DNA of 64,000 nt from G942493375 sp942493375 (GTDB taxonomy: Bacteria; Armatimonadota; UBA5829), in contig OW818698.1 of NCBI GenBank assembly GCA_942493375.1, forward strand, positions 7,750,001 to 7,814,000, read 5' to 3'. Made by a program: the position numbers and the translations under genes. Positions 1 to 8,579 of the stretch are shown piece by piece; position 1 is the stretch's first letter; each line of letters opens with the position of its first letter. Below the pieces are notes generated by a model that saw only the letters and a program-made list of their open reading frames with translations, was not told the DNA's origin and did not search any database.

Positions 1-441
1 AACACCCAGGAACATACTCGCCCAGTTGACCAGCAGATTCTGTCGCGTTACATATAATCCTGGTTTTCCTATACTTCTGTCATAGTAGATATCGGTGGTA
101 TAGGTCGCTTCGTTGTCTGAAAGTTTGTATATTTTACCCTGCTTTTTACCATCAACAATATTATAAACAAATAAGTCCCGATCTTTACCGCCAACAAAAA
201 AACCTCCTCTTGGCAGATTTGTTTTTGGCTTTGTAAATCCGGTGCCATCCCAATATAATATCTCCAGATTACCTACAATCCATAAGTTACCATTTTTCTC
301 AACCGCGATATCGTTGACCCAACTTATATTGTCCCAACTACTACCGCCTAACGGCAGGCGTTTCCAGGTTCCACTTGCGCTCAACACACTGGCTGATAAT
401 ATAAAAACTAGCATAATCAAGATTATAGTTCGTGTTTTCAT
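1..441 (-). CDS. Secreted beta-propeller protein, 5' part only
   Basis: The reading frame is open from an ATG at 441 to the left edge of the window, so 147 N-terminal residues are seen and the C-terminus is missing. It begins with a signal peptide (hydrophobic run, then SVLSASG). A propeller-like segment follows (NGNLWIVGNLEILYWDG), of the type found in two-component-regulator propeller repeats. It is a clear paralogue of the next gene: the blocks GTWKRLPL, NLWIVGNLEILYWDGTGF, GGKDRDLFV and KLSDN each have a counterpart at the same spacing in the 499-3366 protein. It lies 57 bp downstream of that gene on the same strand, so both may share a transcript. The protein is probably exported; its function is not known. 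Confidence 0.8.
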   Translation of the reverse strand, partial: MKTRTIILIMLVFILSASVLSASGTWKRLPLGGSSWDNISWVNDIAVEKNGNLWIVGNLEILYWDGTGFTKPKTNLPRGGFFVGGKDRDLFVYNIVDGKKQGKIYKLSDNEATYTTDIYYDRSIGKPGLYVTRQNLLVNWASMFLGV

Positions 442-498
442 ATTGGTTCTCACTTTCAAAACAGATAATAGTGCTCTAATTGTCGGCTGCGATTCAAA

Positions 499-3366
499 TC
501 ATTGTCTTTCCATCTGACTGATTATATTTTCAATAATGAAAAGGCTATTTGCTTGTGTTCTAATACTATCAATCTGTTTCCGCAGTATTGGCAGAACCTC
601 CGGGCTGGCTGCCTTTATTTCTGCTACAGCTTCTGCCCTTGACTGAACACCCTGCTCAGATAGTAACGCAATGATACGCCTGGCAATCTGTTCGAGATCA
701 GGCTTATATGTAAATTCCAGGGATACAGGATTTGGGTCAACCAGATCACCTTCCATGGCAGATATTTCCATCTTATGCAAACCCGGTTTTATTCCGGAAA
801 CATTCGCGTCTCCGGATTCTGTTGCTTTATCCCAATCACCACCATCGATCCTGTAAACTAACTCAACTGAACCACCTTCAGCAGAGGCTGCACCTGTAAC
901 AGGCAGTTTCCATTGTGGCTGGTCTATAACAAATGGCCCCTGCCCTGCCATTTTTGTCTTTGGATATCCAATTTCAGATGTGATTGTCAACGGTGTGGCA
1001 GCACAAACTGCACAGCCGGTTGGGTCGATTGCAATAACATTCACTTCGTGCTTTCCACTTGATGAAAATCGGACTTCTATCCTGTCTTTTTCTGCCAGAT
1101 TCCATTCGCCATTATCGACTTTCCAGAAGATTTTTGCACCCGAAGGCACTAAGGAATTCGGCGCTGTTTTTAGTTGAACAGTGTTTCCTACCCGTTTTGG
1201 CGGGTCCACGAAGACTAATTGGTTTTTATGGGCTTTCCGCATGAAGATATGTCTATATCCTCGATAAAATCCTGCATCTATGAACAAGTTCCCCTGGTAG
1301 TCATCATAGAATTTCAAATACCCACTTTGCAGGTTCTCTACTGGTGTACCAGCCAAATCGCACCCAATTACTTCACCACTCATACAGAAAACAGGAGGGC
1401 CACCATTTCGACTACCCAGCCAAAGTCCACCCCAAATGCCTTCAGTTAAGGGGATTATACCATTTCGGATAGGTATCATATTACGATCGACTGGTCTTTT
1501 GCTCCAATTTCTCTGCTTTTGTGTCCATATCACATTGTCCGGAGCTTTTCTTACTCGAATATATTGATTGGGTTTAGATCGAAGCAACTCCTCTTCATAT
1601 GGTTGCATGCCATTGATACCCAGAAGCATTATTGGTGATTCTTTTTCAGCAGGCTCTATATCAACCAATTGGCCACGATCGTATCTAAGAAAAGAATTAT
1701 CACTATTCGAGTCTCGGGTTAGAAACAGACTCTTGGTGGTCTCCATTACGACGGTTTCCCATTGAGATAGTGGAAGCATACCCCAGTGTTTTCCGTCCCA
1801 TATCTTCACTTCATTACGATTCCCATTTCTGAAAATGATCCGGTTGTCCTTTGCAACACATACACCATTTTTAAGAGTTGTACCAAAGTTTTTAGCTCCA
1901 TCTGCAACCGCAGCTATCAAGGCATCCTCAACTGTGGCAAACTCTGTTTTCGTGTCTCCAAACAAATCGTAGCAGGGACGTTCAGGAGTTTCAGGGACGA
2001 ACAATAAGTGCCCACGGTTGTCATATATAATATAGCTGATCTGTTGGGCATTCATTGGCAGTAAAAAACGATCCCATTTATGCCCATCCCAGCGTGATAT
2101 TTCCTTTGGATGATCTACCAACATCATCCACATATTACCGCTAAAATCCCGGAAATATCTTTCGTCTATTGCACTATATTCCGTCCATTCATCGGATCGC
2201 GGCGTCTTTGAATCCGGATCATATTTAAACAGGTTGTTTCCGGTACGTGCATACAAAGATCCATCTGATGCAGACATTAAAGCATATACGCCATCCTGGG
2301 GGGCTCCATTCTTCCAGTTATGCAAAATGACTTCCCCATTTTTAACTTGAGCAATACCCCCTATATTCATACCTATCCAGATAGAATCATCTTTGGAGGA
2401 GAGGATGTTCTTTTTGTTTCGCATTGCAGTCGGGAGATCGGGAGCTGTTTTGGTAACGTCAATCTCAGTCAAGGTTCCATCGGGCTTTATAACATATAGA
2501 TTCTTTGTAAGAGATGCATATACGCCATCTGAAAGCACAACAGAACCATCATTTAATGGAAATATGTTACTGAACATCATGTTTGCTAGTTTCGAGGAAA
2601 TTGCATCCGTAAGCGTGACTTTTTCCCCTGTGCTCAGTTTGAAAGCATGTATACCTTTTTCGTTTTGTGATACTATTATTGCGCTGTCTGCTCCGAGAAT
2701 GCTACCTGAAATCTGCTCAAAATCTGTCTTTTTTACAAATGGCACGATTATATCTTTGGAAGTAAGCTTGTCGTTTTTGTCAGCTGCACACAGCGTCCCA
2801 CTGTAATAGAAATACACATTGCCATCGGTCTCGAATATAAGAGTCTTGTTGGTACTTAGGTTGGTTTCGATGCGATTCCATGCGCCTGATGTATAAACCG
2901 CAAGAAATTTGCCTCCCCAATTGTATAGTTTTCCGGATCTTGAAACATATACCTGGATGGCAGAATAATTCTGGTCTGCATAACATTCCAGTGAATATTT
3001 GGCACTACCATCAGAAAGCTTCAATAACCTTGCTTTCATTTTTTCACTGTTGACGACTACAGCATATAAATCACGGTCATATCCGCCCACAAAACCAATG
3101 ACACGGCCACTGTTTTCTTTCTGATCTGTGCTGGGCTGCACGAACTTAGTCCCATCCCAGTAGTAGACAATATTTCTTATGCATATCCAGACAGTTCCAC
3201 CCTTCTCTACTGCGGCGTATTCAATATTAGTCTGCTGCTTATCCTCTACCGTGGGAAGCGGAAGCTTATTCCAATACCCAGTTGCCTCCTGGGCAGCGGA
3301 AGCAAATGAACAGATAGATACAGCTAATAAACATAATGGCAGTATTATTGCTTGTCCAGCACGCAT
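499..3366 (-). CDS. Large secreted beta-propeller protein with Ig-like C-terminus
   Basis: The product is 955 residues with a signal peptide at about 1-25 (cleavage near FASAAQ). Residues from about 45 to 700 hold many short beta-sheet repeats of the two-component-regulator propeller kind, such as GGTVWICIRNIVYYWDG, DDSIWIGMNIGGIAQ and GNMWMMLVDHPKEISRWDG. Residues from about 715 to 880 look like two Ig-like or Y_Y_Y-like beta domains (KIFWKVDNGEWN, ELVYRIDGGDWD), and the last 65 or so are helical. There is no histidine kinase or output domain and no membrane segment after the signal peptide, so this is an exported binding or surface protein, not a complete sensor. The ATG at 3366 follows a good ribosome site (GGAGGA). 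It is the upstream member of a tandem paralogue pair with the 1-441 gene. Confidence 0.85.
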   Translation of the reverse strand: MRAGQAIILPLCLLAVSICSFASAAQEATGYWNKLPLPTVEDKQQTNIEYAAVEKGGTVWICIRNIVYYWDGTKFVQPSTDQKENSGRVIGFVGGYDRDLYAVVVNSEKMKARLLKLSDGSAKYSLECYADQNYSAIQVYVSRSGKLYNWGGKFLAVYTSGAWNRIETNLSTNKTLIFETDGNVYFYYSGTLCAADKNDKLTSKDIIVPFVKKTDFEQISGSILGADSAIIVSQNEKGIHAFKLSTGEKVTLTDAISSKLANMMFSNIFPLNDGSVVLSDGVYASLTKNLYVIKPDGTLTEIDVTKTAPDLPTAMRNKKNILSSKDDSIWIGMNIGGIAQVKNGEVILHNWKNGAPQDGVYALMSASDGSLYARTGNNLFKYDPDSKTPRSDEWTEYSAIDERYFRDFSGNMWMMLVDHPKEISRWDGHKWDRFLLPMNAQQISYIIYDNRGHLLFVPETPERPCYDLFGDTKTEFATVEDALIAAVADGAKNFGTTLKNGVCVAKDNRIIFRNGNRNEVKIWDGKHWGMLPLSQWETVVMETTKSLFLTRDSNSDNSFLRYDRGQLVDIEPAEKESPIMLLGINGMQPYEEELLRSKPNQYIRVRKAPDNVIWTQKQRNWSKRPVDRNMIPIRNGIIPLTEGIWGGLWLGSRNGGPPVFCMSGEVIGCDLAGTPVENLQSGYLKFYDDYQGNLFIDAGFYRGYRHIFMRKAHKNQLVFVDPPKRVGNTVQLKTAPNSLVPSGAKIFWKVDNGEWNLAEKDRIEVRFSSSGKHEVNVIAIDPTGCAVCAATPLTITSEIGYPKTKMAGQGPFVIDQPQWKLPVTGAASAEGGSVELVYRIDGGDWDKATESGDANVSGIKPGLHKMEISAMEGDLVDPNPVSLEFTYKPDLEQIARRIIALLSEQGVQSRAEAVAEIKAASPEVLPILRKQIDSIRTQANSLFIIENIISQMERQ

Positions 3367-3821
3367 ATCTTCCTCCAGAAACGAGTAATTGTCTTTCTAC
3401 AGCAGATTGGAATAACTATCTCACGAGTAAGACGCAACTATACCCCATAATGTTCACCTGCTCGAGAATATTCTTGTACATAGAGATGTTTTACACTATA
3501 CAAGACTGAATAATTGCATGCTTATTGCCAGGGAATGTCCACACACGCAAAAACACTCAGGTTAAGTCTGTGCAATTGAAAGAACTCTCACAACCCGAGA
3601 ATGTTCGATGCTTGATTTTACGGGTGTACAAGAATGCGACGGGAGAGATTGGGTAAGTGGTTTATCTGAGAGGTAGTGCATCGGCATCGGCGCTTCGGGG
3701 ATTATACATGGTCTACTCAACCATGTGAATGTGCTCCCCTGCGCTCTGATACCGATGCATCATTTTCTATTTTGCGGTGGCTAATTCTCTTCCCAAAGCC
3801 TGAAGCCTGACGTCTGAAGCC
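3367..3821. other. 455-bp intergenic region with two short repeats
   Basis: No gene was found. The right half holds a palindromic repeat (3677-3759) and a heptamer array (3798-3825) that runs into the stop codon of the next gene. The left part, upstream of the propeller gene, should carry its promoter, but no convincing -35/-10 pair was seen. Confidence 0.6.
3677..3759. repeat. Palindromic dispersed repeat, copy 1 (with loop insertion)
   Basis: The ends TGCATCGGCATC and GATACCGATGCA are inverted repeats (11 of 12 match). The same element occurs at 5051-5102. Here the loop carries about 30 extra bases that themselves form a small hairpin (CATGGT...ACCATG). Confidence 0.8.
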
Positions 3822-3825
3822 TTAT
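3798..3825. repeat. Degenerate heptamer tandem array (GCCTGAA type)
   Basis: Four 7-base units in phase: GCCTGAA, GCCTGAC, GTCTGAA, GCCTTAT. The array covers the stop codon of the AAR-like gene. It is one of about ten heptamer arrays in this window. Confidence 0.7.
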
Positions 3826-4889
3826 CTTCCCGCTTTCTTTCGAATATCTGCTATTTTTTCGTCTGTTACGGCTTTTTCGAAGCTTCGGAAACCTGCCAGC
3901 TTGAATCCGTGTTTTAGGGCTATGGCTGATATGGTGTCTACCTGCTCCAGGGTTACGTCTTTACCCAGGGTGAAGTCTTCGTATCTCTGATCCAGCGCAA
4001 GCATTATGGTTTCACTCATGCAGGCATAGGCTGTCTCCGGAGGGAAACCGAAGCTGAAGTGGAAGTCTGGTTTGCCTGGGACTTTTACAACCCCACCTTC
4101 GATTACCAGCACATCATCGCGCTCTTTGGTGACTCTTGCTGATACATCTCTGGGCCTGGCAACATCGCAGACTACTGCGCCCTTCTTAATATAGTGAGGC
4201 TCAATGATGGCATCGACTGCACTTGATACAGTGACAACAATATCGGCGTCCCGGATTCCGGCTTCTACATCGGTCTCAATGCCTACCCCTGCCCCATTTT
4301 CTGCTAAATCATCAGCCAGGACCTGAAGTTTCTCACGGTTGCGGCCTACGAGGTTTACGTGGGATGAAAGCCTGCTGAATGCCTGGGCGCAGGTCTTACC
4401 TATGGAACCTGTAGCTCCAACTATTGCAACGTGGGCATCAGCAACTGAGATCCCCATAAGCTCTGCGGCCTTGACGGAGCCTTCGATGGCGGTTGCAACT
4501 GTGTAACTGTTACCGGTGGTTACGGCAATATTCACGCCTTTGCGGATTGTAATTCCACCGTCACCGACGACTGAAGTAAACGCTCCAAGTCCAACAATTT
4601 TAGCGCCGGCATCTTCGGCTATCTTAATTGTCTTGATGAGCTTCCGGTAGACTTCTTCACGGGGGAGGTTCAAGAGCTGATGGGGAGTCAGTGGGCAGCC
4701 CACAAACCAGCCTTCAGCTTCAACACCGGTGATACTCTTGATGCCATCTACATGCGAGACCATCATAGGACTCTTGTATCGGAGCGCAAACTCCAACCAG
4801 GGTTCTGGTATATGCTTAACAAACGGATACTTCCGGGCAATATCACGCTTGGCCGATAACGGGTGCATTACGAAAGCAAACTTTTCCAA
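3822..4889 (-). CDS. Acyl-ACP-reductase-like / shikimate-dehydrogenase-like NAD(P)-dependent enzyme
   Basis: The 355-residue product resembles cyanobacterial long-chain acyl-[ACP] reductase (AAR) along its length, compared from memory. It has GLGAFTSVV at about 100-108, TTGNSYT at 124-130, a Rossmann motif G158-A-T-G161-S-I-G164, and a C-terminal block with a cysteine (C290 in AYACMSET) where AAR has its catalytic Cys in FACFAES, followed by ALKHGF. AAR reduces fatty acyl-ACP to aldehyde with NADPH. Proteins of this type outside cyanobacteria are often labelled shikimate or quinate dehydrogenase, so the substrate is uncertain. No aldehyde-deformylating oxygenase gene is nearby, so alkane synthesis is not implied. 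It is the last gene of a minus-strand run; a TTG start at 4889 follows GGAAGGG. Confidence 0.7.
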   Translation of the reverse strand: MEKFAFVMHPLSAKRDIARKYPFVKHIPEPWLEFALRYKSPMMVSHVDGIKSITGVEAEGWFVGCPLTPHQLLNLPREEVYRKLIKTIKIAEDAGAKIVGLGAFTSVVGDGGITIRKGVNIAVTTGNSYTVATAIEGSVKAAELMGISVADAHVAIVGATGSIGKTCAQAFSRLSSHVNLVGRNREKLQVLADDLAENGAGVGIETDVEAGIRDADIVVTVSSAVDAIIEPHYIKKGAVVCDVARPRDVSARVTKERDDVLVIEGGVVKVPGKPDFHFSFGFPPETAYACMSETIMLALDQRYEDFTLGKDVTLEQVDTISAIALKHGFKLAGFRSFEKAVTDEKIADIRKKAGR

Positions 4890-4909
4890 ATGAGACCCTT
4901 CCTTTATTT

Positions 4910-4944
4910 GATGTTGGAAGTTGGATTTTAGAAGTTAGATAGTA
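4910..4944. repeat. Degenerate heptamer tandem array (GAAGTTG type)
   Basis: Five 7-base units: GATGTTG, GAAGTTG, GATTTTA, GAAGTTA, GATAGTA. It lies just upstream of the AAR-like start codon. The remainder of 4890-5212 (323 bp without a gene) is almost entirely other repeats. Confidence 0.7.
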
Positions 4945-4999
4945 AACCTTACTGTTGTTCTGTGTCTAGCATTCATTTTCCAATTTCTCGATTCTCACA

Positions 5000-5028
5000 T
5001 CCCCCTAACCCCTTCAAAGGGGGAATAG
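5000..5028. repeat. C/G-run hairpin repeat, copy 1
   Basis: A CCCCCT...AAAGGGGG inverted repeat with AATAG after it. Related copies lie at 5126-5156, 12181-12219, 51661-51698, 51902-51937 and 51964-52000. Confidence 0.65.
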
Positions 5029-5050
5029 GTAGATGCTTCGACATAGCTGG

Positions 5051-5102
5051 TGCATCGGCATCGGCGCTTCGGGGATTCCCCCTTCGCTCTGATACCGATG
5101 CA
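5051..5102. repeat. Palindromic dispersed repeat, copy 2
   Basis: A 52-base copy of the 3677-3759 element without its loop insertion. The ends TGCATCGGCATC and GATACCGATGCA pair. Confidence 0.8.
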
Positions 5103-5125
5103 TTCAAATCAGTTTTTGGGATTTC

Positions 5126-5156
5126 AATCCCCCTGCCCCCCTTCTCCAAGGTGGAG
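5126..5156. repeat. C/G-run hairpin repeat, copy 2
   Basis: AATCCCCCTGCCCCCC followed by TTCTCCAAGGTGGA. It belongs to the same family as 5000-5028 but with an imperfect right arm. Confidence 0.6.
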
Positions 5157-5212
5157 CAATTACTAATCACTCTGATTACAAAGTATCTGACACTGAGTAG
5201 ATACGCAATGGT

Positions 5213-6130
5213 TTAGTTGTTCAACCAGGTTACTGTTGGTTCCCATTTCAAGCGGACCATTAGTTCCTCGTAGTCGGATTTTGTTATGTCTTCAGGACGT
5301 TTTCCTAGAATTGCGACCATCATCGCTTCAAAAACATTTGTCGCATAATAGCGTCCGTCGTATTTAGGTGTCCCGGTAACGAGGAGTTTTACACCTCTCT
5401 CACGGAACAAAACGGTATCTTCTTCAGTTACGGTATTGGTAAGAATCGTTTTGCCTGCCAAAAATCCGGATTCAACTGTAGGCATGGAACGTTTGATGAT
5501 CAGATAGTCCCCTGCGATGATATCAGCCCATTTATATAAGTGGCCATATCTAGGGATTATAACATCCTGCGATGCTCCGGTTGGATATATCCACTTGAAT
5601 GGTAATCGAGTGACTATAGGAAGTAAAAGTTTTGCTAATATACGGAGTTGGCCATATGAATGTAATGGGATAGGAACACCAATACCGAACATCAGGTCGC
5701 CAAATATTACTGCTTTTGCAAGCTCAGCTATTGATTGGGCCATGCCAAAGCGGTCAACTGCGCTTACTACAAATACATTGCTCTGATGAAAATCCACAAG
5801 GTTGTGTTCCTGCATATACTCAACAGTTTTGCGTTCAACTGTGTTTTTGACACCACTGCCATCTACAACCGGAGTCTTTACTGCAACACGCGCCAACTTG
5901 TCTGCATCTGAAATAGTGTATCTTACATCGTCAACCCAGAAGTAACGGTCGAGTCCGCCCAGCCCTATTGCATCAACATTACCGTCGAGTTCATGCATAA
6001 GCTCAGCGTAGCGTTTCATGTCACCATCTGTGCCTATCCGGGAAACTTCAAAATCCTCATTCAGTATCCGGACTTGCGACTTCTTGTCCCGCTTCGAAGA
6101 TCCCAGACTCACACTGACTACGCGCTTCAT
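5213..6130 (-). CDS. Quinate 5-dehydrogenase-like protein
   Basis: The 305-residue product matches, from memory, a family labelled quinate 5-dehydrogenase in Firmicutes and related lineages. Recognisable blocks are the start MKRVVSVSLGSSKRDKK, RIGTDGDMKR, IGLGGLDRYF and VVDGSGVKNTVER. There is no classical GxGxxG near either end, so the assigned reaction is doubtful. The ATG at 6130 has GAGG seven bases upstream and encodes the expected family N-terminus, so the 74-bp overlap with the end of dusB looks real. The AAR-like gene follows; I recall the two family types as neighbours elsewhere, which suggests a shared pathway. Confidence 0.65.
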   Translation of the reverse strand: MKRVVSVSLGSSKRDKKSQVRILNEDFEVSRIGTDGDMKRYAELMHELDGNVDAIGLGGLDRYFWVDDVRYTISDADKLARVAVKTPVVDGSGVKNTVERKTVEYMQEHNLVDFHQSNVFVVSAVDRFGMAQSIAELAKAVIFGDLMFGIGVPIPLHSYGQLRILAKLLLPIVTRLPFKWIYPTGASQDVIIPRYGHLYKWADIIAGDYLIIKRSMPTVESGFLAGKTILTNTVTEEDTVLFRERGVKLLVTGTPKYDGRYYATNVFEAMMVAILGKRPEDITKSDYEELMVRLKWEPTVTWLNN

Positions 6131-7106
6131 GTAATACCTCTAAAATCTCATCAACCGAAGTAGTGGTCATCAATTTGCCCCTCAACCTCGGTGCACCGTG
6201 CATTCCCTTTATATAATGAACCAGATGCCCGCGCATCTCCTTGGCGGCTCTTTTCTCGCCAAGTATCGCCCGCAACATCGCCGCATGTTCCATCGCACCA
6301 GCCAGACGTTCCTCGCTCGATGGACCCTCAGGAATTATTCCGGTCTTCAAATAGGTTTCAGTCCGACTAAAAATCCAGGGGTCACCAAGCGCTGCTCTAC
6401 CGATCATAACAGCATCACAGCCAGTGTGCTGAATAAGTCTTGCAGCGTCTTCAGGGCCTTTTACATCACCATTGGCAATAACTGGAATACCGGCTACCTT
6501 TTTTACCTCACCTATTATATCCCAATCGGCACTTCCTGAATAGCCTTGCACTGCATAGCGGCCATGCACAGTCATTGCATCGACTCCGCAGACCTTTGCA
6601 GTTTTAGCAAGCTCCAGAACTGGCTTCTCACCGATATCCCACCCAAGCCTGGTTTTGATGGTAAGGGGGACGCTAACGACTTCTCGAACAGCTATCAGTA
6701 TTTCTCTGGCTAGACCAAGATCCTTAAGCAGTGCTGCTCCTGAACCACTTCGCGTGATCTTAGGGGCGGGACAACCGAAGTTAATGTCAATTATATCTGC
6801 TCCGGCATCCTGCATTGCTTTGGCTCCGATAGCAACAACACTCGGAATAGACGCGAAGACCTGCACAGCTACAGGAGATTCATCGTCTGTCCAGTCGATC
6901 ATGGTGTCAGTACCGGGGTCCCGGAATTTGATTGCATAAGCGCTGAACATCTCTGTGCAGACCAGACCACATCCGCCTGCACGCTTGCACATAACACGAA
7001 ATGCATGGTTTGTCACGCCTGCCATGGGTGCGAGCACAAGCGGAGGATCTATTGTAAGGTTGCCAATCTGGCAGGGACCTGGATAAATATTCTGAGAGGT
7101 TATCAA
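6057..7106 (-). CDS. dusB: tRNA-dihydrouridine synthase (DusB type)
   Basis: This FMN-dependent enzyme reduces uridine to dihydrouridine in tRNA. The 349-residue product shows the TIM-barrel start LAPMAGVTNHAFR (about 25-37), the catalytic cysteine C112 in NFGCPAPKI, SGSGAALL, TIKTRLGWD, the VHGR motif and VIANGDV, ending with the phosphate-binding GCDAVMIGRAALGDPWIF. The length is usual for DusB. Its TTG start overlaps the coaX stop (TTGA, 7103-7106). Its 3' end overlaps the quinate-DH-like gene by 74 bp, so the three genes are probably translated from one transcript. Confidence 0.95.
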   Translation of the reverse strand: MITSQNIYPGPCQIGNLTIDPPLVLAPMAGVTNHAFRVMCKRAGGCGLVCTEMFSAYAIKFRDPGTDTMIDWTDDESPVAVQVFASIPSVVAIGAKAMQDAGADIIDINFGCPAPKITRSGSGAALLKDLGLAREILIAVREVVSVPLTIKTRLGWDIGEKPVLELAKTAKVCGVDAMTVHGRYAVQGYSGSADWDIIGEVKKVAGIPVIANGDVKGPEDAARLIQHTGCDAVMIGRAALGDPWIFSRTETYLKTGIIPEGPSSEERLAGAMEHAAMLRAILGEKRAAKEMRGHLVHYIKGMHGAPRLRGKLMTTTSVDEILEVLHEARSQCESGIFEAGQEVASPDTE

Positions 7107-7891
7107 GAGGTTTGGTTCCTATTATTGCAAAGCTTCGAACAAGCCAATCGGATGCCTTCCAGTGTCAGCAATTCATCAACATGCTGGATTGTCCGGCTGT
7201 ATTTTGTTATCAATTCCGCCTGACCGCCGGTAGCAACTACAGTTACGTTTCCACCCATTTCTTCAACGAACCGGTCAACTAATGAGTCCACCTGCCCGGC
7301 ATAACCAAACACAATACCGGACTGCAGGCTGGTTGTCGTGGTGGTCCCGATAGCATTTCGAGGAGCTTCCAGCGAGACCCCAGTTAAGCGTGCAGCACGT
7401 GAGAAGAGAGCATCAATTGAAATCCTGATACCTGGAGCTATTGCCCCTCCGAGGTATGTTCCATCAGCGGATACGGCATCAAGGGTTGTCGCTGTACCAA
7501 AATCGACTACGATTACCGGGCCGGGATACTTTGAATGGGCGGCGATAGCGTTAACGATACGGTCTGCGCCTACATCGGAGACAGGATGGTAGTTGACACG
7601 TATCCCAAAATCTATGTTTGCATTTATAACAACGGGGTCTGCAACAAAAAGATGTTTGCGGGAAAATCTAACTAGTGCATCAATCGTGGAAGGAACTACG
7701 CTGGAAATCCCAACGCAGTCTATCTGTGAGAAGTGGATGCCTTTTACTTCAAAAAGAGTCAGGAGCAACCCTGCATACTCATCAGCGGTCCTATCAGCTT
7801 GAGTGCTGACTCTCCAATCGGCAACCGGATTTGATCCGTCAAAGACAGCAAAGGTTACATTTGTATTCCCAACATCAATCGCCAGCAGCAA
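7103..7891 (-). CDS. coaX: Type III pantothenate kinase
   Basis: It phosphorylates pantothenate, the first step of coenzyme A synthesis, and the type III enzyme is not feedback-inhibited by CoA. The ASKHA-fold motifs are clear: DVGNTN at residues 6-11, GADR at 108-111, VDFGTATT at 129-136, and GGQAELI near the end. At 262 residues it is typical for CoaX. The TTG start at 7891 follows GGGAGAG. It is the first gene of the coaX-dusB-quinate-DH-like-AAR-like run, with a 4-bp overlap to dusB. Confidence 0.95.
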   Translation of the reverse strand: MLLAIDVGNTNVTFAVFDGSNPVADWRVSTQADRTADEYAGLLLTLFEVKGIHFSQIDCVGISSVVPSTIDALVRFSRKHLFVADPVVINANIDFGIRVNYHPVSDVGADRIVNAIAAHSKYPGPVIVVDFGTATTLDAVSADGTYLGGAIAPGIRISIDALFSRAARLTGVSLEAPRNAIGTTTTTSLQSGIVFGYAGQVDSLVDRFVEEMGGNVTVVATGGQAELITKYSRTIQHVDELLTLEGIRLACSKLCNNRNQTS

Positions 7892-7969
7892 AGATTTTCT
7901 CTCCCGTTTAAACGCTAATACCTATATAGCATAACGCGAACAGGGAAATAGAATCAAATCAATCCAGGA

Positions 7970-7997
7970 TTTAGTCTTTAGACTTTAGGCTTTAGGA
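7970..7997. repeat. Degenerate heptamer tandem array (TTTAGGC type)
   Basis: Four units: TTTAGTC, TTTAGAC, TTTAGGC, TTTAGGA, in exact 7-base phase. It sits between coaX and the CAP-domain gene. Confidence 0.75.
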
Positions 7998-8003
7998 AGA
8001 AGA

Positions 8004-8579
8004 TTAGCTCTTTGTTTCTGGTTGCTGGATTTTGGCTGTTGTATAGGTAGAGGGATGGTCTACCTGCTTCAGGAACATTTCAGTGACCCAAAGTCTGCCA
8101 TCAGGGGCAATGTAACAGCCTACGCCAACTTCATCGAATTTGTCACTCAGTATGTTTGCTCTATGCGAAGGGCTGTTCATTAGAGCCGTATGGCCTCGTT
8201 TAACATTATATTTAGTACAATAATATAGATTCTCACTAACACATGCATAACTGGGAGTATAACCCAATGTCCTGAGGTAGCGTTTCATTGGAGATCGAAA
8301 ATCGGTGTTGGGGGAAAAGTGATCAAAATAGTTCAGCATAGCCATTTCCCTGCTATGGGCTCTGGCGACTTCGGCCAGCATGGGATTGGGTCTAAGCACA
8401 CCGAGCTTTCTGCCCCATCTTTCTGTATTTACCATGTCTATGAGTTGTTGTTCAGCCAGCACCGACTTTTGTGCGTCTGCATATACAACAGTAGCTGCAG
8501 AGACTGTTACCGGATTTTTTGCTGGAGCAAGGTTATTGCCAAACAGCATTGCAGTTAAACAAATGGCCAAAGACGTCAT
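8004..8579 (-). CDS. Secreted CAP-domain (SCP/PR1, YkwD-like) protein
   Basis: The N-terminus is a signal peptide (MTSLAICLTAMLF...). The rest is a single CAP domain: QQLIDMVNTER, ARAHSREMAM, FDHFSPN, ENLYY, and the signature block MNSPSHRANILS followed by VGVG. The domain's conserved His and Glu positions are present. Bacterial CAP proteins are secreted; their activity is mostly unknown. I place the start at the ATG at 8579, which has GGTGAG eight bases upstream. The frame could begin three codons earlier at a GTG (8588), but that leaves no room for the ribosome site. It stands alone on the minus strand. Confidence 0.85.
   Translation of the reverse strand: MTSLAICLTAMLFGNNLAPAKNPVTVSAATVVYADAQKSVLAEQQLIDMVNTERWGRKLGVLRPNPMLAEVARAHSREMAMLNYFDHFSPNTDFRSPMKRYLRTLGYTPSYACVSENLYYCTKYNVKRGHTALMNSPSHRANILSDKFDEVGVGCYIAPDGRLWVTEMFLKQVDHPSTYTTAKIQQPETKS

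Noticed and set aside
3822..4889. Alkane biosynthesis (AAR-ADO) operon
   Set aside because: Only an AAR-like protein is present; no ferritin-like aldehyde-deformylating oxygenase occurs anywhere in the window.
4962..5216. Short ORFs on both strands between the AAR-like and quinate-DH-like genes
   Set aside because: They are made of C/G-run and palindromic repeats, with no ribosome site.
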